NCBI RefSeq assembly: GCF_003984645.1
Contig: NZ_RWKI01000020.1
Coordinates: forward strand, 1 to 64,000
Source: Variovorax sp. MHTC-1
GTDB lineage: Bacteria > Pseudomonadota > Gammaproteobacteria > Burkholderiales > Burkholderiaceae_C
Reading direction: 5' to 3'
DNA: 64,000 nt
Positions 1 through 7,553 of this stretch are shown here, piece by piece. A model generated the notes under the pieces. That model was given only the letters and a program-made list of their open reading frames with translations, was not told the origin of the DNA and ran no database searches. The stretch's first letter is position 1; each line of letters opens with the position of its first letter. A program made the translations under genes and the position numbers.

Positions 1-56
1 ATCCTTGAAAGAGCAGTGCCCGTGTATGGTTTAACGTCTGCACCATGCTGCTGGTT

Positions 57-78
57 CTCTCGCCACGGGCAACGAGAG
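57..78. repeat. Short inverted repeat downstream of fusA
   Basis: CTCTCG and CGAGAG arms enclose a 10-base loop just beyond the fusA stop codon. In Proteobacteria tuf often follows fusA, so this would be an intercistronic hairpin in the str operon, but the next gene lies outside the window. No T tract follows, so I do not call it a terminator. Nothing else is visible in bases 1-102. Confidence 0.3.
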
Positions 79-102
79 GCACACGGTCGCAGACAGAACT
101 TC

Positions 103-2202
103 TTACTTCGCGCGGGAAGCGACGATGGCTTCGGCCACGTTGCGCGGAGCTTCGGCGTAGTGCTTGAACTCCATCGTGTAGGTGGCACGGCCTTGCGACA
201 TCGAGCGCAGCGTGGTCGAGTAGCCGAACATTTCCGACAGCGGAACCTCGGCCTTGATGGCCTTGCCGCCGCCGACCATGTCGTCCATGCCCTGCACCAT
301 GCCGCGGCGCGAGGACAGGTCGCCCATCACGTTGCCGGCGTAGTCCTCGGGCGTCTCGACTTCCACGGCCATCATCGGCTCGAGGATCACGGGGTTGGCC
401 TTGCGGGCCCCTTCCTTGAAGCCGAAGATCGCGGCCATCTTGAAGGCCATTTCGTTCGAGTCCACGTCGTGGTACGAACCGAAGTGCAGCGTGACCTTGA
501 CATCCACCACCGGGTAGCCGGCCAGGACGCCCTGGCCCAGCGCCTCGACGATGCCCTTTTCGACCGCGGGGATGTACTCGCGCGGCACCACGCCGCCCTT
601 GATGGCGTCGACGAACTCGAAGCCCTTGCCGGCTTCCTGCGGCTCCAGCTTGAGCACGACGTGACCGTACTGGCCCTTGCCGCCCGACTGGCGCACGAAC
701 TTGCCTTCGGCTTCCTCGACGGTCTTGCGGATGGTTTCGCGGTAGGCGACCTGCGGCTTGCCGACATTGGCTTCGACGCCGAACTCGCGCTTCATGCGGT
801 CCACGATGATTTCGAGGTGCAGCTCGCCCATGCCGGCGATGATGGTCTGACCCGATTCTTCGTCGGTCTTGACGCGGAAAGACGGATCTTCCTGCGCCAG
901 GCGCTGCAGCGCGATGCCCATCTTTTCCTGGTCGGCCTTGGTCTTCGGCTCCACTGCCTGCGAGATCACGGTTTCAGGGAACACCATGCGCTCGAGCGTG
1001 ACGATCGCGGCCGGGTCGCACAGCGTTTCGCCGGTGGTGACTTCCTTCAGGCCCACGCAGGCGGCGATGTCGCCGGCGCGGATTTCGCTGACTTCTTCAC
1101 GGTTGTTGGCGTGCATCTGCACGATACGACCGATGCGCTCCTTCTTGCCGCGCACCGGGTTGTAAACGCTGTCGCCCTTGGTCAGCACGCCCGAGTAGAC
1201 GCGCACGAAGGTGAGCTGGCCCACGAACGGGTCGGTCATCAGCTTGAATGCGAGCGCCGAGAACTTTTCGTTGTCGTCGGCCTTGCGCGTGACGGGCTGC
1301 TCGTCATCGTCCGTGCCGGCCACGGGCGGGATGTCCAGCGGCGACGGCATGTACTCGATGACGGCGTCGAGCATGGCCTGCACGCCCTTGTTCTTGAACG
1401 CCGAGCCGCACAGCATCGGCTGGATCTCGCCGGCGATGGTGCGCTGGCGAATGCCGGCCTTGATTTCCGCCTCGGTCAGCGCGTTGCCTTCGAGGTACTT
1501 GTTCATGAGCTCTTCGCTCGATTCGGCGGCGGCCTCGACCAGCTTCTCGTGGTACTCGGCACAGACGTCGGCCAAATCGGCCGGGATTTCGCCGTACTTG
1601 AAGGTGACGCCCTTGTCCTCGTCCCAGATGATCGACTTCATCTTCACGAGGTCGACGACGCCCTGGAAGCGGTCTTCGGCACCGATCGGAATCTGGATCA
1701 CGACGGGGTTGGCCTTGAGGCGGTCCACCATCATCTGGCGCACGCGCAGGAAGTCGGCGCCGGTGCGATCCATCTTGTTGACGAACGCGAGGCGCGGCAC
1801 CTTGTACTTGTTGGCCTGGCGCCAGACGGTTTCGGACTGGGGCTGCACGCCGCCGACGGCGTCATACACCATCACGGCGCCGTCGAGCACGCGCATCGAG
1901 CGCTCGACCTCGATCGTGAAGTCCACGTGGCCGGGCGTGTCGATGATGTTGATGCGGTGTTCGTCGAAGTTGGTGCCCATGCCCTTCCAGAAGCAGGTGG
2001 TGGCAGCGGACGTGATCGTGATGCCACGCTCCTGCTCCTGCTCCATCCAGTCCATCGTGGCGGCGCCGTCGTGCACTTCGCCGATCTTGTGGTTCACACC
2101 GGTGTAGAACAGGATGCGCTCGGTGGTGGTGGTCTTGCCGGCGTCGATGTGCGCGGAAATACCGATGTTGCGGTAGCGCTCGATGGGGGTCTTGCGGGAC
2201 AT
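103..2202 (-). CDS. fusA: Elongation factor G
   Basis: Cytoplasmic translational GTPase that drives translocation of tRNA and mRNA after each peptide bond and, with ribosome recycling factor, splits post-termination ribosomes. The 699-residue product has the normal EF-G length. The GTP-binding motifs are intact: P-loop AHIDAGKT (17-24), G3 DTPGH (88-92) and G4 NKMD (142-145), followed by the beta-barrel and ferredoxin-like domains up to the conserved C-terminal part. It is the third gene of the rpsL-rpsG-fusA operon, 83 bp after rpsG. A terminator-like hairpin in that gap may tune how much fusA is made relative to the ribosomal proteins. Confidence 0.99.
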   Translation of the reverse strand: MSRKTPIERYRNIGISAHIDAGKTTTTERILFYTGVNHKIGEVHDGAATMDWMEQEQERGITITSAATTCFWKGMGTNFDEHRINIIDTPGHVDFTIEVERSMRVLDGAVMVYDAVGGVQPQSETVWRQANKYKVPRLAFVNKMDRTGADFLRVRQMMVDRLKANPVVIQIPIGAEDRFQGVVDLVKMKSIIWDEDKGVTFKYGEIPADLADVCAEYHEKLVEAAAESSEELMNKYLEGNALTEAEIKAGIRQRTIAGEIQPMLCGSAFKNKGVQAMLDAVIEYMPSPLDIPPVAGTDDDEQPVTRKADDNEKFSALAFKLMTDPFVGQLTFVRVYSGVLTKGDSVYNPVRGKKERIGRIVQMHANNREEVSEIRAGDIAACVGLKEVTTGETLCDPAAIVTLERMVFPETVISQAVEPKTKADQEKMGIALQRLAQEDPSFRVKTDEESGQTIIAGMGELHLEIIVDRMKREFGVEANVGKPQVAYRETIRKTVEEAEGKFVRQSGGKGQYGHVVLKLEPQEAGKGFEFVDAIKGGVVPREYIPAVEKGIVEALGQGVLAGYPVVDVKVTLHFGSYHDVDSNEMAFKMAAIFGFKEGARKANPVILEPMMAVEVETPEDYAGNVMGDLSSRRGMVQGMDDMVGGGKAIKAEVPLSEMFGYSTTLRSMSQGRATYTMEFKHYAEAPRNVAEAIVASRAK

Positions 2203-2225
2203 GAAATTACTCCGTTAACGGATGA

Positions 2226-2258
2226 AAGCCCGCCCACCGCATTCGGTGGGTCGGGCTT
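2226..2258 (-). terminator. Terminator-like hairpin between rpsG and fusA
   Basis: AAGCCCG/CGGGCTT plus CCCACC/GGTGGG form a 13-bp stem with one bulged base and a GCATTC loop. On the coding (minus) strand it is followed by only a short T run, so partial termination or RNA processing is more likely than complete termination, because fusA must be expressed from the same operon promoter unless it has its own. Confidence 0.5.
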
Positions 2259-2285
2259 CCAGCCTGTCTGACTAGTGGGCTGTTG

Positions 2286-2759
2286 TTAGAAGCGGAAGTG
2301 GCTGAAGGCCTTGTTGGCTTCGGCCATGCGGTGCACTTCATCGCGCTTCTTCATGGCACCGCCACGGCCTTCCGTGGCTTCCATGAGTTCGTTGGCCAGA
2401 CGCAGGGCCATCGACTTCTCGCCGCGCTTGCGGGCGGCTTCCTTGATCCAGCGCATCGACAGCGCCAGGCGACGCACCGGGCGCACCTCGACGGGAACCT
2501 GATAGTTCGCACCGCCGACGCGGCGCGACTTCACTTCGACCATCGGCTTGACGTTGTTGATGGCCATCGTGAAGGCTTCGACCGGGTCCTTGCCCGGGTT
2601 CTTCTTCTCGATCTGATCGAGCGCGCCATAGATGATGCGCTCGGCAACCGCCTTCTTGCCGCCTTCCATGATCACGTTCATGAATTTGGACAGCTCGACA
2701 TTGCCGTACTTGGGATCCGGCAGGATTTCACGTTTGGGGACTTCGCGACGACGTGGCAT
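2286..2759 (-). CDS. rpsG: 30S ribosomal protein S7
   Basis: Primary 16S rRNA-binding protein that starts assembly of the 30S head and lies near the E and P sites. The 157-residue product starts MPRRREVPKR and ends in the usual KAFSHFRF region; the length is normal for S7. An AGAGG ribosome-binding site lies a few bases upstream of the ATG. It is the middle gene of the str operon. In E. coli S7 represses the operon by binding the rpsL-rpsG intercistronic RNA; the 144-bp gap here (2760-2903) is long enough for such a site, but I did not fold it. Confidence 0.98.
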   Translation of the reverse strand: MPRRREVPKREILPDPKYGNVELSKFMNVIMEGGKKAVAERIIYGALDQIEKKNPGKDPVEAFTMAINNVKPMVEVKSRRVGGANYQVPVEVRPVRRLALSMRWIKEAARKRGEKSMALRLANELMEATEGRGGAMKKRDEVHRMAEANKAFSHFRF

Positions 2760-2903
2760 TTTTCTAACCTCTTTGCTTCAGTTGGCACCGTTTCCGGCAC
2801 CGCGAGAGCCAACAAGAACTCTCACTTACTCGACCCAACAGCGGGCCACTTCGTCCGATGCGCCTGCCAGGGCACGCCGAACACCGTTGAACGACAGAAA
2901 GCC

Positions 2904-3281
2904 TTAAGCCTTCTTGGGGCGCTTCGCGCCGTACTTGGAACGCGACTGCTTGCGGTCTTTCACGCCTTGCAGGTCCAGCGAACCGCGCACGATGTGGTAG
3001 CGCACACCAGGCAAGTCCTTGACACGACCGCCGCGAACCAGCACGACGCTGTGTTCCTGGAGATTGTGGCCTTCGCCGCCGATGTAGGAAATGACTTCGA
3101 AGCCGTTGGTCAGGCGCACCTTGGCGACTTTCCGCAGCGCCGAGTTCGGCTTTTTCGGGGTCGTGGTGTAGACCCGGGTGCAGACGCCGCGGCGCTGCGG
3201 CGAGTTCTGCATGGCAGGGCTCTTCGACTTGATCTTTTCGACCTCGCGACCCTGACGCACCAGTTGATTGATGGTTGGCAT
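2904..3281 (-). CDS. rpsL: 30S ribosomal protein S12
   Basis: Decoding-centre ribosomal protein, first gene of the str operon. I chose the ATG at 3281, giving 125 residues beginning MPTINQLVRQ, instead of the much longer open frame running upstream, because S12 is always about 124-125 residues and the extension is not S12-like. PKKPNSA (42-48) and GGRVKDLP (84-91) are intact, with lysines at 43 and 88, the positions whose mutation classically gives streptomycin resistance; the sequence therefore looks like the sensitive type. A sigma70 promoter lies about 107 bp upstream. Confidence 0.98.
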   Translation of the reverse strand: MPTINQLVRQGREVEKIKSKSPAMQNSPQRRGVCTRVYTTTPKKPNSALRKVAKVRLTNGFEVISYIGGEGHNLQEHSVVLVRGGRVKDLPGVRYHIVRGSLDLQGVKDRKQSRSKYGAKRPKKA

Positions 3282-3362
3282 GAATGAATAAGTCCCAAAA
3301 CACCCCGGCAAGAATCCTTGTCGTGACACAAGGGGCCGGGAGATGACGAAAACGTGAATCCC

Positions 3363-3378
3363 TTCGGATTTTTCCGAA
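3363..3378 (-). promoter_or_regulatory. Hairpin at the 5' end of the rpsL leader
   Basis: TTCGGA and TCCGAA enclose a four-base A loop (transcript sense). The predicted transcription start is about 3380, so the hairpin would sit at the very 5' end of the mRNA, where such stems often protect against decay. The rest of the roughly 100-base leader shows no other obvious structure. Confidence 0.45.
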
Positions 3379-3387
3379 AAGCCCACG

Positions 3388-3416
3388 AGTATAGCAGTGC
3401 GGCCATGACGCCGCAA
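3388..3416 (-). promoter_or_regulatory. Sigma70 promoter of the str operon
   Basis: On the minus strand, -35 TTGCGG (3411-3416) and -10 TATACT (3388-3393) are separated by exactly 17 bp. Both hexamers are close to consensus and point at rpsL. Transcription should start near 3380 and read rpsL, rpsG and fusA. Confidence 0.8.
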
Positions 3417-3456
3417 TTTCAGCTGCGCTGGAGCGCCCACCTGGCGGGCGGCGGCC

Positions 3457-4626
3457 TCACTTGATCCAGAGACGGACGGCATCCCAGGCGCGGCCCAGCA
3501 CGCCGGCCTGTTCGACCGGCTCCAGCGCGACCAACGGCACCTCGGCGACCGGCTGATCGGCCAGCGTGATCTTGAGCGAGCCGATCGGCTGGAAGCGGGA
3601 GAACGGCGCGACCAGCGGGTCTGGACGCGCCACTTGCGTCTTGATCTTGCTGGCCGAGCCGGCCGGTACCGCCACCACGATCGCCTCGGGGCGACCCAGC
3701 TTGACGGTGTTTTCCTTGCCCTTCCAGACTGCCGGCGTCGCCACCGGCTGGTTGGCGTCGAACAGGCGGACCGCATCGTAGGCGGTGTAGCCCCAGTTCA
3801 GGAGCTTCTGCGACTCGTTGGCGCGCGCGTTCTCGCTGGCTGCGCCTAGGACGATCGACAGCAGGCGCCGGCCGCCGCCGAGGTTCGGGAAATCGCGCTT
3901 GGAGGTCACGATCATGCAGTAGCCGGCTGCATCGGTGTGGCCGGTCTTGAGGCCGTCGACGGTCGGATCGCGGAACAGCAGCAGATTGCGGTTGGTGTCG
4001 TTGGTCGAAGGCGTGCCGGGATAACGGTATTTCTTGATGGCGTAGTAGTGCACGAACTCCGGAAAGTCGCGCATCAGGCGCGTCGCCAGGATGCTGAGGT
4101 CGCGCGCCGTGGTGGTGTGCCCCGGCGCGGTGAGGCCTTCGGGATTCTTGTAGCTGGTGTTCTTCATGCCGAGCGCCTTGGCCTGCTCGTTCATGAGCCC
4201 GACGAAGTGCTCGACCGTGCCGCCCACGCCCTCGGCCAGCGCGACGGTGGCGTCGTTGCCCGAATTGACAATCAGGCCCTTGATCAGGTCTTCGACCGGC
4301 ACCTGCATCTTGGGGTCGATGAACATGCGCGAGCCGGGCATCTTCCAGGCACGCTGGCTGACCGGCAAGGCCTGCTGCAGGCTGATCTTCTTGGCCTTGA
4401 GCGCATCGAACACCAGGTAGGCCGACATCAGCTTGGTAAGCGAGGCCGGCTCGACCGGGCTGTCGATGTCCTTTTGCGCGAGCAGCTGGTTGGCCGTGAC
4501 GTCGAGCAGCAGGTAGCTGCGCGCCGCGACCTCGGGCGGCGCCGGCACCTGGGCGTGGACGACCATGCAGAAGGATGCGGCAGCGGCTACCGCGAGCGCA
4601 CGCAGCGCGTCGAGAAAACGATTCAT
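3457..4626 (-). CDS. dacC: D-alanyl-D-alanine carboxypeptidase (PBP5/6 family)
   Basis: Low-molecular-weight penicillin-binding protein that removes the terminal D-Ala from peptidoglycan pentapeptides at the periplasmic face of the inner membrane. The 389-residue precursor has a signal peptide ending around VVHA-Q (residue 26). Active-site motifs are complete: SLTK (62-65) with nucleophile Ser62, SGN (122-124) and KTG (227-229). The C-terminal domain and final amphipathic tail fit the DacA/DacC family. It is the last gene of a likely minus-strand run starting at hemJ, 22 bp after the hydrolase gene. The choice between the symbols dacA and dacC is not secure. Confidence 0.93.
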   Translation of the reverse strand: MNRFLDALRALAVAAAASFCMVVHAQVPAPPEVAARSYLLLDVTANQLLAQKDIDSPVEPASLTKLMSAYLVFDALKAKKISLQQALPVSQRAWKMPGSRMFIDPKMQVPVEDLIKGLIVNSGNDATVALAEGVGGTVEHFVGLMNEQAKALGMKNTSYKNPEGLTAPGHTTTARDLSILATRLMRDFPEFVHYYAIKKYRYPGTPSTNDTNRNLLLFRDPTVDGLKTGHTDAAGYCMIVTSKRDFPNLGGGRRLLSIVLGAASENARANESQKLLNWGYTAYDAVRLFDANQPVATPAVWKGKENTVKLGRPEAIVVAVPAGSASKIKTQVARPDPLVAPFSRFQPIGSLKITLADQPVAEVPLVALEPVEQAGVLGRAWDAVRLWIK

Positions 4627-4648
4627 GGGGATGCGAAGAGACGAAAAA

Positions 4649-5281
4649 CTAACCCGCGCGCAGGTGGCGGACGACCAGACTTTTGAGCAGCGGCAATTGT
4701 CCGTGAAAGAAATGGCTGCCTCCGGGAACGACTGTGACAGGAAGTGACTGCGGCCGCGCCCAGTCCATCACGGCAGCAAGCGGCACCGTATCGTCCTGCT
4801 CGCCATGCACGACCAGCGTGCATTCGTGCGCTTCGGCCGGCAGCGTCGCAACGGAAAAGCGCGAGGCGGCCGTGCCGACCAGCACCAGGTGCTTGATGTC
4901 CCGCGCAGCCCAGAGCTTCTCGGCCGTGCAGCTCGCCACGAAGGCGCCGAACGAGAAGCCGGCGATGGCCAGCGGCCCCTCGGGCGCCAACTGCTCGACC
5001 ACGGCCAGCATGTCGTCGCGCTCGCCGCGTCCTTCGTCATGCGTGCCTTCGCTGCCACCGACACCACGGAAATTGAAGCGCACGGCGGTCCACCCGCACG
5101 AAACGAAGGCACGCGCCAGCGTCTGTACCACCTTGTTGTCCATGGTGCCGCCGAAGAGCGGATGGGGATGGGCGATCACCGCGACGCCGAGCGCGGGCGA
5201 GCCCGCAGCCGCCGCGTCGCGCAGCACCTCGATGGCGCCGGCGGCGCCCTTCAGCTGGATTTTTTCGGTTCTGGAGTTCAT
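4649..5281 (-). CDS. Alpha/beta hydrolase
   Basis: Small cytoplasmic alpha/beta-hydrolase of 210 residues with no signal peptide. The early HPHPLFGGTMDNK segment and the nucleophile elbow GFSFG (Ser110) are typical of the family often annotated as a CocE/NonD-related or dienelactone-hydrolase-like protein; the acid lies in HGEQDDTVP and the histidine in GGSHFFHG near the C-terminus. Substrate unknown. Its ATG overlaps the stop of the upstream ferredoxin gene (ATGA), indicating translational coupling. Confidence 0.85.
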   Translation of the reverse strand: MNSRTEKIQLKGAAGAIEVLRDAAAAGSPALGVAVIAHPHPLFGGTMDNKVVQTLARAFVSCGWTAVRFNFRGVGGSEGTHDEGRGERDDMLAVVEQLAPEGPLAIAGFSFGAFVASCTAEKLWAARDIKHLVLVGTAASRFSVATLPAEAHECTLVVHGEQDDTVPLAAVMDWARPQSLPVTVVPGGSHFFHGQLPLLKSLVVRHLRAG

Positions 5282-5634
5282 CAGCGCCCCACCTCGGGCG
5301 GCAACAGCAGCCGCTCGACCACCTTGCCGTTCTTCAAATGCGATTCGACGATCTCGTCGATGTCGTCCTGGTCGACGAATGTGTACCAGACCGCTTCCGG
5401 ATAGACCACCGCCACCGGCCCGCCGGCGCAGCGGTCAAGACAGCCCGCCTTGTTGACCCGCACCTTGCCGGGCCCGGCCAGTCCGGCCTCCTTGATGCGG
5501 GCCTTGCAGCGATCGAAGCCCGCCAGGGCGTTGTGCTTCGAGCAGGAGTCCTCTTCGTTCTTGCGTTCGTTCAGGCAGAAGAAAATGTGCCGGGCGTAGT
5601 AGCCGCGCGGCGGCGAGGTGCTGGGATCGGACAT
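5281..5634 (-). CDS. Thioredoxin-like [2Fe-2S] ferredoxin
   Basis: 117-residue soluble protein with the cysteine spacing of thioredoxin-fold [2Fe-2S] ferredoxins: C20, C31, C65 and C69 (an extra C43 is present). Such proteins carry single electrons, but the partner is unknown. Coupled by a 1-base stop/start overlap to the hydrolase downstream and lying 51 bp after the VanZ-like gene, it probably belongs to the hemJ-to-dacC transcript. No sign of truncation. Confidence 0.88.
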   Translation of the reverse strand: MSDPSTSPPRGYYARHIFFCLNERKNEEDSCSKHNALAGFDRCKARIKEAGLAGPGKVRVNKAGCLDRCAGGPVAVVYPEAVWYTFVDQDDIDEIVESHLKNGKVVERLLLPPEVGR

Positions 5635-5685
5635 CGAACCATTCTATTGAGCGTGCGACGCGACCACTCGATGCCGGGGTATGGG

Positions 5686-6798
5686 CTACGCCGGCCGCGC
5701 TCGGCGCGACAGCGCGGCCAGCACGTAGGCCAGGGTGGCGAAGGGCCAAAGCCAGCCCAGCCACTGCGCGAGCCCATGGAAGCGGATGAAGCGCCCCTGC
5801 TCCCAGGTCGCCAGGGTCTGTGCGAAATAGGCGCTCTCGGGCGCCTGGTTGAGCAGGCTCAGGTGGACCACGAGCGCGATCAGCAGCAAGCCTGCACAGA
5901 ACCGGCGTGGCGCGGGCAGCAGCAGCACGCCCAGAACCAGCGCGGCCACGATGCCCACCTGCACCGGCAGGCTCAGCCAGGCCCAGGCATGCTCGGGGCC
6001 GTAGCTCAGCGCCGCCGACAACGCAGTGGCCGCCATCCCGGCCACCAGCACCAGCGGCAGCAGGACGGCCCTGCGAGAGATCGAGCGCGTGACCAGGAAG
6101 GCGAGCAGGCAGGGCACCACCGCGCCCAGCATGACGCACAGCAGCTCGACGCCGGGCACCAGCGGTTCGAGCTCGAACTGGCGCACCGGCATCCAGTCGA
6201 TGAAAGGGGTGTCGAGGAGCCATTCCGAGATCGCTGCCTCGAGCCGTTCGAACACCTGGCCCAGGCCGAAGGTCACCGCCGCCGGGAACAGCAGTGCCAG
6301 CGGCCACAGCGCCAGCAGCACCAGCGCGCCGCGCGACTCCTCGACGAACCAGTTGGAGCGGGTCCGGTGCCAATGCGCCACGGCACCGAAGCGCTCGAGC
6401 GCCGCCGCGAGCACGGCGCCCGCCAGGGCGCCGGCACTGTTCAGTCCGAGATCGACATTGGAGGGAATGCGCGAGGGCAGGTAGCTTTGCACGGTCTCCA
6501 TCGCGAAAGCGATTGCGGCGCCGGCAGCCGTGGCGCGCAGCACCGCGCCCGCAACGCCGACGCCGGGCCGGGTTCGCAGTACCGCGATCGCCGCCAGGAA
6601 ACCGAAGGGCATGTAGCCCGCGACATTCACGCCGAAGTCGAAGCCGGTCCAGTACTTGGGCCACGGCGCCGCCAGATAGGCCCAGGGCGCGATGCCCTGG
6701 TCGCGCCAGTCGGTGAACGGATAAAGACTCGCGTAGGCGATCAGCGCCGCGTAGGCGAGCGCAAGGGGCAGCGCGGCGGACTTGTGCCGGGTTCCCAC
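5686..6798 (-). CDS. VanZ-like integral membrane protein
   Basis: 370-residue polytopic membrane protein. The N-terminal half matches the VanZ-like pattern (first helix followed by LYPFTDW, then NVAGYMPFGFL and NVDLGLNSAGALAG), with around nine hydrophobic segments in total, the C-terminal half being an extension beyond the short VanZ core. VanZ-domain proteins have no agreed enzymatic role. A GTG start at 6798 leaves 5 bp after the hemJ stop, so the two are almost certainly cotranscribed. Confidence 0.85.
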   Translation of the reverse strand: MGTRHKSAALPLALAYAALIAYASLYPFTDWRDQGIAPWAYLAAPWPKYWTGFDFGVNVAGYMPFGFLAAIAVLRTRPGVGVAGAVLRATAAGAAIAFAMETVQSYLPSRIPSNVDLGLNSAGALAGAVLAAALERFGAVAHWHRTRSNWFVEESRGALVLLALWPLALLFPAAVTFGLGQVFERLEAAISEWLLDTPFIDWMPVRQFELEPLVPGVELLCVMLGAVVPCLLAFLVTRSISRRAVLLPLVLVAGMAATALSAALSYGPEHAWAWLSLPVQVGIVAALVLGVLLLPAPRRFCAGLLLIALVVHLSLLNQAPESAYFAQTLATWEQGRFIRFHGLAQWLGWLWPFATLAYVLAALSRRARPA

Positions 6799-6803
6799 CG
6801 CGC

Positions 6804-7232
6804 TCAGAAGGGCTTGACCACGACCAGCACCACGATCCCGAGCAGCAGCAGCACCGGCACTTCGTTGAACCAGCGGTACCAGCGCTCGCCGCGCCGGTCT
6901 GCGCCCGAGACGAACTTGCGCAGCAGCACCCCGCAGGCATGGTGATAGCCGATCGCGAGAAGCACCAGGGCCAGCTTGGCATGCATCCAGCCGTTGCCCG
7001 GGCCGCGTCCGATGCCGTAGCCGAGCCAGAGCCAGAGCCCGAAGCCCAGCGCCGGCACGGCCAGGAAAGTGGTGAACCGGAACAGCTTGCGCGCCATGAG
7101 CACCAGCCGCGCGCGTTCGGCCACGGATTCGGGCGCCACCATCGCCAGGTTCACAAAGAGGCGCGGCAGATAGAACAGTCCCGCGAACCAGCTCGCAATG
7201 AACACGATGTGCAGTGATTTGACCCAGAGCAT
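6804..7232 (-). CDS. hemJ: HemJ-type protoporphyrinogen IX oxidase (CopD family)
   Basis: 142-residue inner-membrane protein with four predicted helices. It begins MLWVKSLHIVFIASWFAGLFYLPR with the HemJ histidine (H8) and the WFAGLFYLPRL block. HemJ oxidises protoporphyrinogen IX to protoporphyrin IX in bacteria lacking HemG or HemY. The call is strengthened by hemB, an earlier enzyme of the same pathway, starting divergently about 320 bp away. CopD-family copper proteins share the fold, but the N-terminal pattern favours HemJ. Confidence 0.82.
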   Translation of the reverse strand: MLWVKSLHIVFIASWFAGLFYLPRLFVNLAMVAPESVAERARLVLMARKLFRFTTFLAVPALGFGLWLWLGYGIGRGPGNGWMHAKLALVLLAIGYHHACGVLLRKFVSGADRRGERWYRWFNEVPVLLLLGIVVLVVVKPF

Positions 7233-7284
7233 GGCGGCAGTTTAGTGGCGCGCCCCAGTGGCACGGGGGGCGATTGAAAGGGGC

Positions 7285-7315
7285 AAAAAAAAGCCCGGCG
7301 TCAAAACGCCGGGCT
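7285..7315 (-). terminator. Strong intrinsic terminator of the candidate sRNA
   Basis: AGCCCGGCG and its complement (7292-7300 and 7307-7315) form a perfect 9-bp GC-rich stem with a six-base loop, followed on the minus strand by eight consecutive T (7285-7292). No annotated gene lies upstream on that strand, so the terminator must end a non-coding transcript or act as an attenuator ahead of hemJ. Confidence 0.85.
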
Positions 7316-7387
7316 GGGAAGCCCTTTTGCTGTCACACATCAAGGCACCCGCTCAGGGAGGAAAAGCGGGGAGCGGCAAGCCGCCCA
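7285..7387 (-). ncRNA. Candidate small RNA between hemJ and hemB
   Basis: About 103 nt defined by a near-consensus promoter on one side and a perfect terminator on the other, with no plausible ORF inside. The RNA would open with GGCGG/CCGC-type hairpin sequence, then carry a single-stranded pyrimidine stretch CUUUUCCUCCCU, an anti-Shine-Dalgarno-like motif found in several bacterial trans-acting sRNAs, and end in the U8 terminator. The alternative reading is a hemJ leader with an attenuator, since hemJ starts 52 bases beyond the terminator. Length and sequence do not fit 6S RNA or tmRNA. Confidence 0.65.
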
Positions 7388-7393
7388 CCGCGG

Positions 7394-7422
7394 AATTTAG
7401 CAAAGGCATTACAACCTATCAA
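7394..7422 (-). promoter_or_regulatory. Sigma70 promoter of the candidate sRNA
   Basis: -35 TTGATA (7417-7422) and -10 TAAATT (7394-7399) on the minus strand with a 17-bp spacer. Start expected near 7387. The region upstream (7423-7553) up to the hemB start is moderately AT-rich and has no other gene. Confidence 0.75.
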
Positions 7423-7553
7423 GCGAGTTCTAATCTTTTTCCCCAAATTGGTAAAACGCGTAGTTCCAACGTATTACTCGACCGAGGCGACATAAAAGCC
7501 GCTTGAAGGGCTGTATCAGAGGGCAACCCGCCACTTCAGGCACAATTTTCCGC

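Noticed and set aside
16..2271. 751-codon open frame antisense to fusA, rich in His, Arg, Leu and Gly
   Set aside because: It is the mirror of the fusA codon bias in GC-rich DNA and resembles no protein; fusA is certain.
7285..7387. Naming the small RNA 6S RNA or tmRNA
   Set aside because: Too short, no large central bubble visible and no tag-peptide ORF; the known features do not fit.
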